Source: an uncultured Acidobacteriota bacterium (GTDB lineage: Bacteria; Acidobacteriota; CAIWXX01). Taken from it: DNA of 53,917 nt. How positions within the stretch are numbered: the stretch's first letter is position 1; each line of letters starts with the position of its first letter. Where the stretch lies: the NCBI GenBank assembly GCA_903916735.1, contig CAIWXX010000092.1, forward strand, positions 1 to 53,917. Reading direction: 5' to 3'. Shown here piece by piece: positions 35,497 to 45,269 of the stretch. Both the position numbers and the translations under genes were made by a program. The notes beneath the pieces were generated by a model. That model was given only the letters and a program-made list of their open reading frames with translations, did not search any database and was not told the origin of the DNA.

Positions 35497-35769
35497 CTAT
35501 CGGGGGTATTTTCTTTGCTTGAGTTGATTCTCGATCATCATGATTGCTTGCTGAATCCGAAGGATTTTCCGGTTCCGCTGTTGCTGGGCAATCGTGTCTT
35601 CGACCGGCGGCTGATTGGCACGAGCATCACGGATGGTTTTTTCAAGCTCGAACTTGAGCTGTTGAAGTTCGGCAGGAGTTGTCCTTTTCATGATACTCGG
35701 GTTGAACAGAATATAACCTTCGCTGATATCTCGCGCCATTGCATATGCGCTGCCACCAAGAAAGCCCAC
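35497..35769 (-). CDS. small protein of unknown function, coiled-coil
   Basis: 90 aa from GTG 35769, with a strong AAGGAGG 4 nt upstream. The N-terminal 30 residues are mildly hydrophobic; the rest is a charged helix (AELQQLKFELEKTIRDARAN... RQQQRNRKILRIQQAIMMIENQLKQ) likely to form a coiled coil. No family recognised. It follows the permease gene on the same strand with a short gap. Confidence 0.65.
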   Translation of the reverse strand: MGFLGGSAYAMARDISEGYILFNPSIMKRTTPAELQQLKFELEKTIRDARANQPPVEDTIAQQQRNRKILRIQQAIMMIENQLKQRKYPR

Positions 35770-35797
35770 ATTCCCTCCTTAGAAATCCCATTGTATC

Positions 35798-37147
35798 TCA
35801 ATTGCCTTTTCTTAGTCGCCTGGAATAGACAATGTATACCGGCAATCCAGCCAGCATGAGAATTGTACCGGCTAGCGATTCCAATGGCGTCTCCACCACT
35901 GTGTTAATCAAAAGTGCGGCACAGGCGACGAGAAAAACCGCTGGTATGCAAATTGGTACTTTGAATTCAGCAGCCTGTACTCCGCGATGCCGGAAGACGA
36001 AAATCGCTGCGACGCACATACCGTAAAAAACCCAGAGGGCAAAGACCGCGAAAGTGAAAAGCTGATCATATCGACCGCTCAAGGCCAGCAGGGCGGACCA
36101 GATGCCTTGAGTGAGGAGCGAAAAGACGGGTGTCCCAAAACGCGGATGGACGGCGCTCATGCGCGTCGGGAAGAGCCCATCCTGCGCTTGCGCCTGATAT
36201 ACACGAGCAGCCGCCAGGATCATGCCGTTGACACATCCAAAAGACGAGATCACGATAAACCCGGCAATAAGAGCTGTTCCCCAATTACCGATCACTGCGA
36301 GCATCGCATCTGCCGCGACTCGCTCGGAGCGCGATATTTGCCCGATATCGAGAATTCGGAGGTAGGCCAGATTCATCAATAAATAGATGAGAACGACGGC
36401 CCCGGTTCCGATTATCAGCGCCAGCGGGACGTTGCGCTTCGGATTTCGAGTTTCAGCTGCAACGAATGTGACATTGTTCCAACCGTCGAAAGCCCAAAGC
36501 GCCGCGACCATCGCAACACCGAACGCAGTGACATAAGCAAAACCATGCGGCGTTGGAACTGCGCCATGTGCCAGCACCGCTGACAAAGGCCTGGGCCCGA
36601 TTGCGATCGCGACCGCGACGATTGAAAGGCATGCCAGAGACTTCATCGCCGTGAAAACATTCTGTACCAGAGCTCCATAATTCAGTCCGATGGCATTCAA
36701 AACCGTCAGAAACATGATCAGCGCCGCCGCACATACTTGCGGCCCGGTGATGATAATTTGAAAGGGCCATGAGATGTGGATAATCGCTCCTGGCAGTGGA
36801 ATAAAATATGAGAGATACGCGGCAAAGCCGACACCGACGGCCGCGATTGACCCGGATTGCGCCACCCAGAAAAGGCTCCAACCGTAAAAGAATCCCCACA
36901 CCGATCCGAAAGCTTCCTTCAAATAGGCATATTGACCCCCGGCTTGAGGGAATATCGCGCCGAGTTCCGCGAAAGAGAGCGCTCCAAAGAGACTGAGCAA
37001 GCCCGCCACAAGCCAGACGAGAACGAGCGAGCTGGGTGTGCCGACAGCAGAGGCAATATTAGCGGGGACAAGAAAGATTCCAGAGCCAATGATGACGCCG
37101 ACGACGATTGAGATCCCATCCAAAAGCGATAGTTTCCTGGAAGGCAT
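35798..37147 (-). CDS. APC-superfamily amino-acid permease
   Basis: 449 aa from ATG 37147 (MPSRKLSLLDG); upstream in-frame codons look non-coding. Twelve predicted membrane helices. The first has the APC signature GVIIGSGIFLVP and the loop contains FAELGAIFPQAGGQYAYLKEAFG, as in LAT/YjeH-type amino-acid transporters and exchangers. The substrate is not evident. It precedes the small coiled-coil gene, and repeat A copy 3 lies directly upstream. Confidence 0.88.
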   Translation of the reverse strand: MPSRKLSLLDGISIVVGVIIGSGIFLVPANIASAVGTPSSLVLVWLVAGLLSLFGALSFAELGAIFPQAGGQYAYLKEAFGSVWGFFYGWSLFWVAQSGSIAAVGVGFAAYLSYFIPLPGAIIHISWPFQIIITGPQVCAAALIMFLTVLNAIGLNYGALVQNVFTAMKSLACLSIVAVAIAIGPRPLSAVLAHGAVPTPHGFAYVTAFGVAMVAALWAFDGWNNVTFVAAETRNPKRNVPLALIIGTGAVVLIYLLMNLAYLRILDIGQISRSERVAADAMLAVIGNWGTALIAGFIVISSFGCVNGMILAAARVYQAQAQDGLFPTRMSAVHPRFGTPVFSLLTQGIWSALLALSGRYDQLFTFAVFALWVFYGMCVAAIFVFRHRGVQAAEFKVPICIPAVFLVACAALLINTVVETPLESLAGTILMLAGLPVYIVYSRRLRKGN

Positions 37148-37214
37148 GAGCGGTATTGTTTCTTCATAGCGTGCAGCTGTCAAGCAAAAAGGGCAAGGAA
37201 ATGATTCCACCGAT

Positions 37215-37345
37215 TAGTGTCTGATCGGTGAAATCCGTGCACAAAACGGCAAAAGTTGTGATCAGGCAGAATCGTGAATTCCTGAGAGGTTCGGGTGCGA
37301 TGGTTGTCAAAGCCACCTTGTTTGGTTGCGGCTATGCCGCGTTAG
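37215..37345 (+). repeat. dispersed repeat A, copy 3 (131 bp, internally deleted)
   Basis: It keeps both ends (TAGTGTCTGATCGGTGAAATC and GGTTGCGGCTATGCCGCGTTAG) but lacks the central inverted-repeat block between GAATTC and CCTGAGAGG. Confidence 0.85.
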
Positions 37346-37727
37346 GGCTTGCGAACCAAGAAGCCTAATTGCCATCTTTTATTTCCACGGCTCGCCAGCA
37401 AAGTAGGAGGTGAATTTGATTTTGACAGTGCCACCACGGGCATGACAGCTCAAGCCCGATCCAATGCAAAGCCGCGAAGACACAATGTGATCATGAACTG
37501 CTTTGCATGTTTGCTTTGAAATGGAAGTGGGTGCATCGTCGATGAGGCGCGTTCAATGCTGATGGATGATAGTGCTCCCAGAATGGTTCTGCAATTTTCG
37601 AAAGTGGCAGCTAACCACTAAGGAAATCATCTTGCTATATGACAACTCCTCGATTATCCTTATTGACCAGAGCTGAGTCTTGCTAAATCGGCAGGGTGAG
37701 CTTCGAAGGACGTAAGAGGTTGGAGGA
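37346..37727. other. intergenic region upstream of greA
   Basis: 382 bp with no supported gene on either strand. It includes a Shine-Dalgarno-like GGTTGGAGG just before greA at 37728. No promoter could be assigned with confidence. Confidence 0.5.
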
Positions 37728-38195
37728 ATGAAGCAAATCAGGAAGACGCTTGAAGAGGAAGTCATGAAGCTCGATCATGAACTCCACCATGAGCTGCCCA
37801 AAGAGTTGAAGACAGCTCTTGCTCACGGCGACCTGCGGGAAAACGCCGAGTATAAGGCGGCGAAAGATCGGAAGGAGTTCGTGGAGGCGAGGATTTCCCA
37901 ACTAAAGATGCGAATAGCCGAGCTCTCACTTCTGAAGATGGACGACATACCGGAAGGCAAGGTGTCCCTCGGTTCGACGGTTGTTCTTTACGATATCGAT
38001 CGCGGAATTGAGATTACCTACAAACTTGTGACAGCCGAAGAGAGCGACATCAGCAAAGGCCTCATCTCGACGACATCGCCGATCGGCCGAGGCCTTATGG
38101 GCCGGGAGGAAGGCGATGAGGTCGATATTGCAATTCCCTCCGGCCGCAAGAAATTTGAAATAAGAAAACTAAGGACAATACATCAGGAAACCTAA
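37728..38195 (+). CDS. greA: GreA/GreB-type transcription elongation factor
   Basis: 155 aa. The N-terminal antiparallel coiled coil carries the tip motif GDLRENAEYKAAKDRKEF with acidic residues that stimulate RNA cleavage by RNA polymerase. The C-terminal FKBP-like domain starts at about 80 (SLGSTVVLYDI...SPIGRGLMGREEGDEV). It rescues backtracked polymerase. It begins an operon with lepB (1 nt gap) and miaB. Confidence 0.92.
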   Translation: MKQIRKTLEEEVMKLDHELHHELPKELKTALAHGDLRENAEYKAAKDRKEFVEARISQLKMRIAELSLLKMDDIPEGKVSLGSTVVLYDIDRGIEITYKLVTAEESDISKGLISTTSPIGRGLMGREEGDEVDIAIPSGRKKFEIRKLRTIHQET

Positions 38196-38196
38196 A

Positions 38197-38967
38197 ATGC
38201 TTAGCAACAAGGGAATTTTCCAGGTATTCAAAACAACTGAAAAAGTCGGAAGCGCGGTCGATATTGCCTATAAGAAAGGCATCCTCCGTGAATACTTCGA
38301 ATTGATCGTAGTAACGGTCATTTTCACACTTTTTCTGCAGGCATTCATCGTTCAGGCCTTCCAGATTCCCAGCAGTTCCATGGAAGATAATCTGCTCGTT
38401 GGCGATCATCTCCTCGTGAACAAATGCGTATTTTCAGACTTCGGCGCTGGATCCATCCTGAGCAAGGTCCTCCCATTTAGAGAGCCAAAAAGAGGAGATG
38501 TGGTTGTCTTTAAGTTCCCGGAAGAGCCAACAAAAGATTTTGTAAAGAGAGTCATTGGCCTCCCTGGGGATACAGTTGAAATCAGAAGTAAACAAGTTTA
38601 TATAAACGGACAAAAACTACAAGAAAACTACAAAATACACAAAGATGGCCACATATACTCACCTATGGATTTCTCCACTCGTCCGGAGGCGATGATTCGC
38701 GACAATTTGGGACTGATAAAGGTTCCCGCTGATCATCTTTTCGTAATGGGAGACAATCGCGATAACAGCATGGACTCTCGATATTGGGGATTTCTTCCAC
38801 GGGCGAATCTAAAGGGAAAGCCGCTCATCATTTATTGGTCCTATGCAGCCGATAAAGAAGAATACGCTACAGTTGAATATGGTAATCGGATCAAGAACAT
38901 TATTATGACGGTTATCAATTTTATACCAAAAACCAGGTGGTCTCGCTTCTTCAGAATCATCCGATAA
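38197..38967 (+). CDS. lepB: signal peptidase I
   Basis: 256 aa. An N-terminal membrane helix (about 33-55) precedes the catalytic Ser motif IPSSSMEDNLLVGD. The general-base Lys is in KDFVKRVIGLPGD, and box E is GDNRDNSMDSRYWGF. It removes Sec/Tat signal peptides at the periplasmic face. It lies between greA and miaB in one operon. Confidence 0.94.
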   Translation: MLSNKGIFQVFKTTEKVGSAVDIAYKKGILREYFELIVVTVIFTLFLQAFIVQAFQIPSSSMEDNLLVGDHLLVNKCVFSDFGAGSILSKVLPFREPKRGDVVVFKFPEEPTKDFVKRVIGLPGDTVEIRSKQVYINGQKLQENYKIHKDGHIYSPMDFSTRPEAMIRDNLGLIKVPADHLFVMGDNRDNSMDSRYWGFLPRANLKGKPLIIYWSYAADKEEYATVEYGNRIKNIIMTVINFIPKTRWSRFFRIIR

Positions 38968-39005
38968 CAGAGCCACTGGCAATCCTCGGATTTTTGCAGC
39001 CGATC

Positions 39006-40316
39006 GTGAATAAGAAGTTTTATATCGAAACATTCGGCTGTCAGATGAATGTGCACGACTCGGAGAAGATCGCGGGAATTCTCTATCAATCTGGATATGA
39101 GCGTGCTGAGGGAGAAGCGGATGCCGGCGTTTTCATAATTAACACTTGTTCAGTGAGGGCGCGTGCTGAACGGAAATTTCACGGTTATCTCGCCCGACTG
39201 GGAAGACGCAAAAAAGACGGTGCGGATATAACGATCGGGATTGCTGGTTGCGTTGCTCAACAGGAGGGCAACGATCTCCTAGCCAGAAATCCTTTCATAG
39301 ATTTTATTATTGGAACTCACCAGGTCCACGCCGTCGCAGAAGTTCTTAAGCAGATTGATGAAGTCCGCGCTCCAAGAGTTCAAACCGGGATGACAACAGA
39401 AATCAGCGAAGTAGAGCCATTTATCGCAAAGCGCTCTCATCCCGGCAGAGCATTCATCACGGTCCAGGAAGGCTGCAATAAATTCTGTGCCTTCTGTGTG
39501 GTCCCATTTACAAGAGGGCGTGAACGATGCCGCACTTTGGAAAACATTCTCATTGAAGCACGATATTTAGCAGAGCAAGGATATGGCGAGATCCAGATAC
39601 TCGGACAGAATGTGAATTGTTGGGCTGAAGGTGGCAATAATTTCATCGACCTCCTCAAATCACTCGATACCATCCACGTCAAGTGGCTCAGATTCGTAAC
39701 TTCGCACCCAGCTCATTTCACCGAACAGATGGTCGAATGGATGGGACAATCCAAAAAGCTTTGCCCACAACTTCACCTCCCAGTTCAATCAGGCTCAAAT
39801 CAGGTGCTTGAACGGATGCGGCGTGATTACACTTGCGAACAATTTCTCTCGATTTTGAGCCTGCTTAGGAGGTGTCGGCCGGGAATGGCAATATCTACCG
39901 ACATAATCGTTGGCTTTCCCGGGGAAACAGACGAAGATTTTGCAAAGACCACCGAACTCTGTGCGGAAGTTGGATTTGACTCAATGTTCTCCTTTGCATA
40001 TTCCCCTCGGAAGTATTCTCTTGCCAACAGGTGGGTGGACGATGTGCCGGTTGACGTTAAGCGCCGGCGCCTTATGGAACTGCAGGCTTTGCAACGGCAG
40101 ATACAAATCGAGAAACACAAGAATCTTATTGGCGATGAGCTCGTCGTTCTGATCGATGGCCCAAGCAAAAAAGCGACAGAAATCTATTCCGGGCATAGTG
40201 GTTGTAATCGAGTCGTCAACTTCATTTCTGCGAAAATTGCTGCTCCGGGGCAATTTGCACGCGTTCGCATAACCAATTCAGGGCCGAATAGCCTTTTTGG
40301 AAAAGCCATCGATTAA
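39006..40316 (+). CDS. miaB: tRNA-2-methylthio-N6-dimethylallyladenosine synthase
   Basis: 436 aa from GTG 39006, chosen because family members start just before FYIETFGCQMN; the frame is open upstream to ATG 38937, overlapping lepB. The N-terminal MTTase domain has three cluster Cys (GCQMN, NTCSVR, AGCVAQ). The radical SAM core is CNKFCAFCVVPFTRGRE. The C-terminal TRAM domain ends at about 430. It adds the 2-methylthio group to i6A37 of tRNAs reading UNN codons. Confidence 0.93.
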   Translation: MNKKFYIETFGCQMNVHDSEKIAGILYQSGYERAEGEADAGVFIINTCSVRARAERKFHGYLARLGRRKKDGADITIGIAGCVAQQEGNDLLARNPFIDFIIGTHQVHAVAEVLKQIDEVRAPRVQTGMTTEISEVEPFIAKRSHPGRAFITVQEGCNKFCAFCVVPFTRGRERCRTLENILIEARYLAEQGYGEIQILGQNVNCWAEGGNNFIDLLKSLDTIHVKWLRFVTSHPAHFTEQMVEWMGQSKKLCPQLHLPVQSGSNQVLERMRRDYTCEQFLSILSLLRRCRPGMAISTDIIVGFPGETDEDFAKTTELCAEVGFDSMFSFAYSPRKYSLANRWVDDVPVDVKRRRLMELQALQRQIQIEKHKNLIGDELVVLIDGPSKKATEIYSGHSGCNRVVNFISAKIAAPGQFARVRITNSGPNSLFGKAID

Positions 40317-40486
40317 GCTCAAAGCTCAATATTCTCAATAGGCGAAACTCATCGTTGAAATGGCCTAGTGGAAGGCACGGTGATGTTACGCTCTTTTTTT
40401 TCCAGAATCCTCGATACGCAACATACTCATTTATAACACTTAAGCTCAAGCCCTTTCTTTTTCCTTGTTTTACACCGTTATTGTAC

Positions 40487-40515
40487 TTGACACCATACCC
40501 CCAGAAACCTATATT
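40487..40515 (+). promoter_or_regulatory. sigma-70 promoter upstream of the BFN-domain gene
   Basis: A consensus TTGACA (40487-40492) and TATATT (40510-40515) with a 17-nt spacer lie 30 nt before the start at 40545, giving a leader of about 23 nt with AAGGAG. Confidence 0.8.
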
Positions 40516-40544
40516 TATGGCAAGTCGGCGGGAAAGGAGAAAAG

Positions 40545-41030
40545 ATGGAAGTCGAAATGAGGATCAAGGGACTGATGATCGACCCTATTACCAACATGCC
40601 GATTGTGATTCTACGAGAAAAGGACGGATCGAAGGTATTGCCGATTTGGGTTGGCATCTTCGAGGCCAATGCCATCGCACTTCAAATCGAGAACATCCAA
40701 ACTCCACGGCCGATGACCCACGATCTTTTAAAGAATATTATCATCGATATGAGGGCGTCAGTCAGCAAGATTGTGGTTAACCAACTGAAGGACAACACTT
40801 TCTATGCACTTATTTTTCTTGAGCAGAACGGTGAAATAATCCGAATTGACGCCCGCCCATCTGATGCGATCGCCTTGGCTTTGCGAACAGAATCACCAAT
40901 TTACGTGGAAGAGGAAGTCATTGCCGGCGCGAAAAGCTCTGAGACCATGAAGGATGCGGTCGACACCGAGCGCCTTCAGAAATGGCTTGAAAATCTTGAT
41001 CCCGACGAGCTCGGCAAATACAAGATGTAG
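40545..41030 (+). CDS. bifunctional-nuclease (BFN, DUF151) domain protein
   Basis: 161 aa. A BFN domain covers about residues 5-130: KGLMIDPITNMPIVILREKDGSKVLPIWVG, EANAIALQIENIQTPRPMTHDL, and RIDARPSDAIALALR. A short acidic C-terminus follows. Homologues are small, mostly uncharacterised proteins, some with DNase/RNase activity. It has a strong AAGGAG RBS and its own promoter. It precedes parA by 95 bp. Confidence 0.88.
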   Translation: MEVEMRIKGLMIDPITNMPIVILREKDGSKVLPIWVGIFEANAIALQIENIQTPRPMTHDLLKNIIIDMRASVSKIVVNQLKDNTFYALIFLEQNGEIIRIDARPSDAIALALRTESPIYVEEEVIAGAKSSETMKDAVDTERLQKWLENLDPDELGKYKM

Positions 41031-41125
41031 CTGATGCCCCGTAGCAGGACGTTAGGCGCCATCCAGTTTCCTGCTTATTGAACCATAGAACCATACGAGG
41101 AGTGCACTGAAGATAATAAACCGAA

Positions 41126-41881
41126 ATGATCATTACAATAGCTAATCAAAAAGGCGGAGTAGGAAAAACCACCACGGCAGTAAATCTTGTGGCAGCGTTG
41201 GCTTTTAAGGGCCACCGGACGCTCCTTTTAGACATGGATCCGCAAGCCAATAGCTCTATGACCTTCCTCGATGTTCGGTCGCTCGAACATTCAATGTATG
41301 ACATCCTGGTCGATCGGACGTGCCCCTTCGATAGAGTCATCAAACCCACTCAAGTATTGGGGCTTGACGTGGCTCCCTCCAGAATTGCCATGGCCAAGCT
41401 CGAGGCGAAACTCTTAGGCGAAGTTGACGGCTATTTCCGACTCAAGGATAGACTAACAGAGGTTATGGATAACTACGATTTCGTTGTTATCGACACGCCG
41501 CCAACGCTGGGGCTCATCACGGTTAACGCTCTTGTGGCAGCATCCCACCTCCTGATCCCAATTCAATCTTCATATTTCGCACTGGAAGGAACCGATGACC
41601 TTCTGGAAACTGTAGAAAAGGTGAAATCTAGACCGAACCCAGGATTGCAGCTTCTTGGAGTTCTGGTGACGCTACACGATAAGCGCACCACAGTAGCTCG
41701 GGACAGCATGACTGCTATCAGGAATCTATTTGGAGATAAGGTATTCAAAACCATCATCACAAAGAGCGTACGACTTGAAGAAAGCCCAGCATATAAGGAA
41801 TCGATCTTCACATACGCGCCAGACTCGTCTGGGGCGACGGAGTATAATCAACTGACCGAGGAGATATTAAGCTGTGCTTAA
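41126..41881 (+). CDS. parA: chromosome-partitioning ATPase ParA/Soj
   Basis: 251 aa. Deviant Walker A KGGVGKTT (9-16), switch I DMDPQANSS, Walker B-like FVVIDTPPTLGL, and no N-terminal HTH, so it is the Soj-like chromosomal type. It segregates origins with ParB. It overlaps parB by 8 nt. Confidence 0.94.
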   Translation: MIITIANQKGGVGKTTTAVNLVAALAFKGHRTLLLDMDPQANSSMTFLDVRSLEHSMYDILVDRTCPFDRVIKPTQVLGLDVAPSRIAMAKLEAKLLGEVDGYFRLKDRLTEVMDNYDFVVIDTPPTLGLITVNALVAASHLLIPIQSSYFALEGTDDLLETVEKVKSRPNPGLQLLGVLVTLHDKRTTVARDSMTAIRNLFGDKVFKTIITKSVRLEESPAYKESIFTYAPDSSGATEYNQLTEEILSCA

Positions 41882-42704
41882 AAAGGCCGGCCTGCCACAG
41901 GATTTGCGACTAAGACACGACTTTCATTTTGTAGAGGAGCTCGCGAATAAGAGTTCAAACGTCATTGGCAGGATGCTATCAATTGATCGTATTGATCCCA
42001 ATCCGAATCAACCTCGTTACGAAATAGGTGACATAAGTGAGCTTGTCCGCTCGATAAAGGAAAAGGGAATTATCGAGCCCCTCATCGTCAGGTTGGTTGG
42101 GGCCAGATACCAACTTATTTCTGGGGAGAGGCGATATAGAGCCGCGCTCGAAGCTGGACTAACCGAAGTTCCTTGCATTGAAAGAGAAGCGGACGACCGG
42201 GAGGCGCTTGAGCTTGCACTGATTGAAAATCTTCAGCGCAAAGATCTGACACCCTTCGAAGAAGCCGACGGATTTCGTGCCCTCTGCGATAAATTCGGGT
42301 ATACGCATGAGGACGTCGCTCAAAAGATTGGAAAGGCTCGGAACTCCGTAACGGAGCTTATTCGTTTGAGCGATATACCCGAGCATTTACGTGATATATG
42401 TCGGCGCGCCGACATTTCAGCTAAATCGGTCCTTCTCCAGATTGCAAAGTGCGCAAATGAGGAGGAAATGCAAGCAGTTATCGAAGAAATTTCCCGTCAC
42501 CAGATGACAAGGGATAATGTGAGAGCTTTTCGTCAGAAAAAAAAATCCCCTATTCAAAGCTCGGTTTTTAGGTTTAAAACAGATGATGGTCAGTTTGCTT
42601 GCGCTATCCGATACAAAAAAGAGGGGGCGTCCAGGAATGAGATTATCGAGCGATTGAGGGAATTAATCGCCAAGCTCGAATCGGAGGTAGACCAGAACGC
42701 TTAG
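41874..42704 (+). CDS. parB: chromosome-partitioning protein ParB
   Basis: 276 aa. The N-terminal CTPase/ParB domain (about 35-125) has PNPNQPRY, ISGERRYRAAL and LIENLQRKDLTPFEEA. The central HTH (about 140-185) is EDVAQKIGKARNSVTELIRLSDIP. The C-terminal dimerisation segment is about 225-276. It binds parS and loads the segregation complex. I saw no parS consensus (TGTTTCACGTGAAACA) in this window. Confidence 0.93.
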   Translation: MLKKAGLPQDLRLRHDFHFVEELANKSSNVIGRMLSIDRIDPNPNQPRYEIGDISELVRSIKEKGIIEPLIVRLVGARYQLISGERRYRAALEAGLTEVPCIEREADDREALELALIENLQRKDLTPFEEADGFRALCDKFGYTHEDVAQKIGKARNSVTELIRLSDIPEHLRDICRRADISAKSVLLQIAKCANEEEMQAVIEEISRHQMTRDNVRAFRQKKKSPIQSSVFRFKTDDGQFACAIRYKKEGASRNEIIERLRELIAKLESEVDQNA

Positions 42705-42727
42705 TCGAGTCAAGAAGGTTATAAACG

Positions 42728-44614
42728 ATGGGATTGTTGGACAAACTTTTTGGAAAAAGGACCGCTCCGGTGTCTTCAACGACAACCCAAAGAACAGCCA
42801 AACCTCTAGGATTGGTGCCTCTCTCGCGTGAAGAGGAAAAAATTCAGCAACTTCTTACAAAAGATGGTGGGCGCGAACCGGGCACTGGAATTAAGCCAAA
42901 GAATTCTCATGGAAAATCCATGGATCTTGAATCGACTTTGCTCGATATCACGCCACCCGAATATTTCCCTCCAACTGAAATTGTCACCTATGGATCGAGT
43001 CCAATCGAAAGAGAATTGAGAGGGATTCAATCGAATCTTATTAATCTGGACGACTTTGAGCTCGATGAACGGGTTAATCAATTAATAGTTAAGGTACAAA
43101 ATAACTCAGGTGATGCGGAAGGGCAAATCAGCCTGGACGGTCGGCTGCCTCTCTACGATGTACTAATCGAGGCTCTTTCTGTTTCAAAATTTCCAAAATC
43201 AAGGGCTTCATTACGCCAGCTTATGGAGGCTGATGTCAAGCTCCTCATCCTAAGGTCTCAAGGGCAGAATGCTGAAAAAATCCTATCGCAACTTAACTGC
43301 AAGAATATATTAGAGATTGCCCAACTGAGGCAGCTACAGAAGTTCTTCGCTGAACGTTCAGCCACCTCTGCGGCTGTAGCTATTGAGAAAGTCTGGGAAT
43401 ACCAATTGACTCCGGCTCAGTTCAAATTTTCAAAAAAAGTGGTTTCTCGATATTCCAGTTTGCTCAACGCAGCAGAGATGTTCCAGGCCGTTAGTGATGA
43501 CCAGATCCACTATCTCGATCGCCACATATTCGGCGTGTCTGAGGGGGAGTTCAGAGCGGCGCTCGTTAAGATGCGTATTCTGCGAGAAAAACGATCACAG
43601 GGAATTCAGATCCGGCAGGCTTTTGAAGCGCAATTTAATGAGTTTTTGGCTGGCGCGCCCGCGGAGCTCAGCACAAAGCTGATATCCCTGCGGAAAGAGG
43701 ACACGAAGCGCTGGGTGGTGGATATTTCCTCTACAATTGTAGAATATCTAGAAACCCTTGCCGAGAAATCAGGATCTGTTGATCGAAACTTGCTTGAGAA
43801 AGAACGCTGGGCTCTTGTGCAATTCATCGAAAAAGGAATGTTCAACTCGGTGGCCGAGCTTCTTGAGAAGTTGCGAAGCCAGGCAGCCCAGCCCAGAGAA
43901 CTTGCGTTCGAGCTTAAGAAACGTCAAACACGCTATTTCTCAAAACACCCTCCATTCTGGGTAGCGATTGTCGAAGTCATCGCGCGTGATCGCGACCATG
44001 TCCTGATCGATGGCAACCTCACAGGAGAAGGACCACTTGGAGGTGTTCCAGTCCAGCAAGAACGTGTCAATGTTTCCGAAAGAATCAAAGAAAATCTAAA
44101 GGGCAAGGATTTCTCTGCAATCACGGATATTGAAATTGCTGAAAAGACCGAACGCGCCGTTCAACTACTTGGAAGAAAGCTATCGCAGACTGGCAATTTC
44201 TTGAGTCTCTTTTATGAAGCCTTGCAGTCGGTAAAGTCCCCAGGAATCGATGAAATTGAATTGTTTCCACGTTCCATTCGAGCCATTCAAACTGAGGATC
44301 TCGACGCGACAAATCAAGCGTTGACTGCCGAAGGCAAGGAATTGCGCCCGACTGAGGAGGAGATTACCTCGACATTGAATAATCTCGAACCGATCATCGA
44401 TATGTATCCAACTCTACGGGAAAAAGGTGGTCTGGAAACCTTCATACAGCAGAGATTTTCATCTTTGAAAAATGGAAAATTTGCGCCGGCGGAAGCATGG
44501 CTCCGCCGAAAGGAAATTGCCGAGAGGCTCAATATCATCATCAGTCAGGTGTTGATGCCTTGGATCAAGAGAAGTCGTGAGAACATCGAGAATTCTCTGT
44601 TGAATCAAGGATAG
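42728..44614 (+). CDS. large cytoplasmic protein of unknown function in the par cluster
   Basis: 628 aa, no signal peptide. It opens with MGLLDKLFGKR, an amphipathic start often seen in membrane-associated cytoskeletal or partition proteins. It is otherwise mostly helical and charged, with Q/E-rich segments and no metal or nucleotide motif I can see. It follows parB by 23 nt with an AGAAGG RBS, so it is likely in the par operon. No family recognised. Confidence 0.65.
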   Translation: MGLLDKLFGKRTAPVSSTTTQRTAKPLGLVPLSREEEKIQQLLTKDGGREPGTGIKPKNSHGKSMDLESTLLDITPPEYFPPTEIVTYGSSPIERELRGIQSNLINLDDFELDERVNQLIVKVQNNSGDAEGQISLDGRLPLYDVLIEALSVSKFPKSRASLRQLMEADVKLLILRSQGQNAEKILSQLNCKNILEIAQLRQLQKFFAERSATSAAVAIEKVWEYQLTPAQFKFSKKVVSRYSSLLNAAEMFQAVSDDQIHYLDRHIFGVSEGEFRAALVKMRILREKRSQGIQIRQAFEAQFNEFLAGAPAELSTKLISLRKEDTKRWVVDISSTIVEYLETLAEKSGSVDRNLLEKERWALVQFIEKGMFNSVAELLEKLRSQAAQPRELAFELKKRQTRYFSKHPPFWVAIVEVIARDRDHVLIDGNLTGEGPLGGVPVQQERVNVSERIKENLKGKDFSAITDIEIAEKTERAVQLLGRKLSQTGNFLSLFYEALQSVKSPGIDEIELFPRSIRAIQTEDLDATNQALTAEGKELRPTEEEITSTLNNLEPIIDMYPTLREKGGLETFIQQRFSSLKNGKFAPAEAWLRRKEIAERLNIIISQVLMPWIKRSRENIENSLLNQG

Positions 44615-44789
44615 CACCTTTGCCCCATTGATACCTAGTCATTCGTTAATCATAATCTGGTGTTTGGTTATTCGTGACTTCGGCACACAGCTTAATTTCA
44701 CCTTGAATCTTAATTCGATTCGGCACCTTTTCCGATAGTTTTGATCCGGCCGTGCCTTTCAAAATTAATGACCAATGAGGAGGATATGA

Positions 44790-44999
44790 ATGGGAAATAA
44801 AAAGAAGGACCATGATGCTCTCGAACTCATCCAGGCCCATCGAAAGGCTCTTGCGAAAAAGGGAATCAATGTTTCGGAAATAAATCGGCTCTATGATCCT
44901 ATCCAAAAGGAAATCGTTTCTCTTCAGGAGCGGAATAAAATTCTTGATGGAGAAATTGAGAAGCTCCGAGAGAAATTGGGAATTTCGAAGAAAGATTGA
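44790..44999 (+). CDS. small charged coiled-coil protein of unknown function
   Basis: 69 aa from an ATG preceded by GAGGAGG. Residues about 40-65 (KEIVSLQERNKILDGEIEKLREKLG) form a heptad coiled coil; the N-terminus is basic. It is 175 bp after the 628-aa gene on the same strand. No family recognised. Confidence 0.6.
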   Translation: MGNKKKDHDALELIQAHRKALAKKGINVSEINRLYDPIQKEIVSLQERNKILDGEIEKLREKLGISKKD

Positions 45000-45213
45000 T
45001 TCATGGCCTTGGAAATTTGAATTCGCATAGCATTAGATTCGGATTAAACTTTCCTCTTCCCTTGAAACCATAAAATAGTTTATTTTATCTTTAAACCATA
45101 TAAAATTATTTATAATAACAAATAAATTGTTTTGACTTTAATAATACTCGGTACATTTATGTTTTATTAATATGTGATACGGCACCCCTTTTTTTCCAAA
45201 GAGCGATTCTGTA

Positions 45214-45242
45214 TTGACGGCATCTCAGATTCTTGCTATCTT
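45214..45242 (+). promoter_or_regulatory. promoter of the tmRNA gene
   Basis: TTGACG (45214-45219) and TATCTT (45237-45242) with a 17-nt spacer. The predicted start near 45249 leaves a leader of about 20 nt for RNase P to remove before the mature 5' end at 45270. Confidence 0.7.
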
Positions 45243-45269
45243 TATGTACGGAATTCAATTGAGTGAAAG

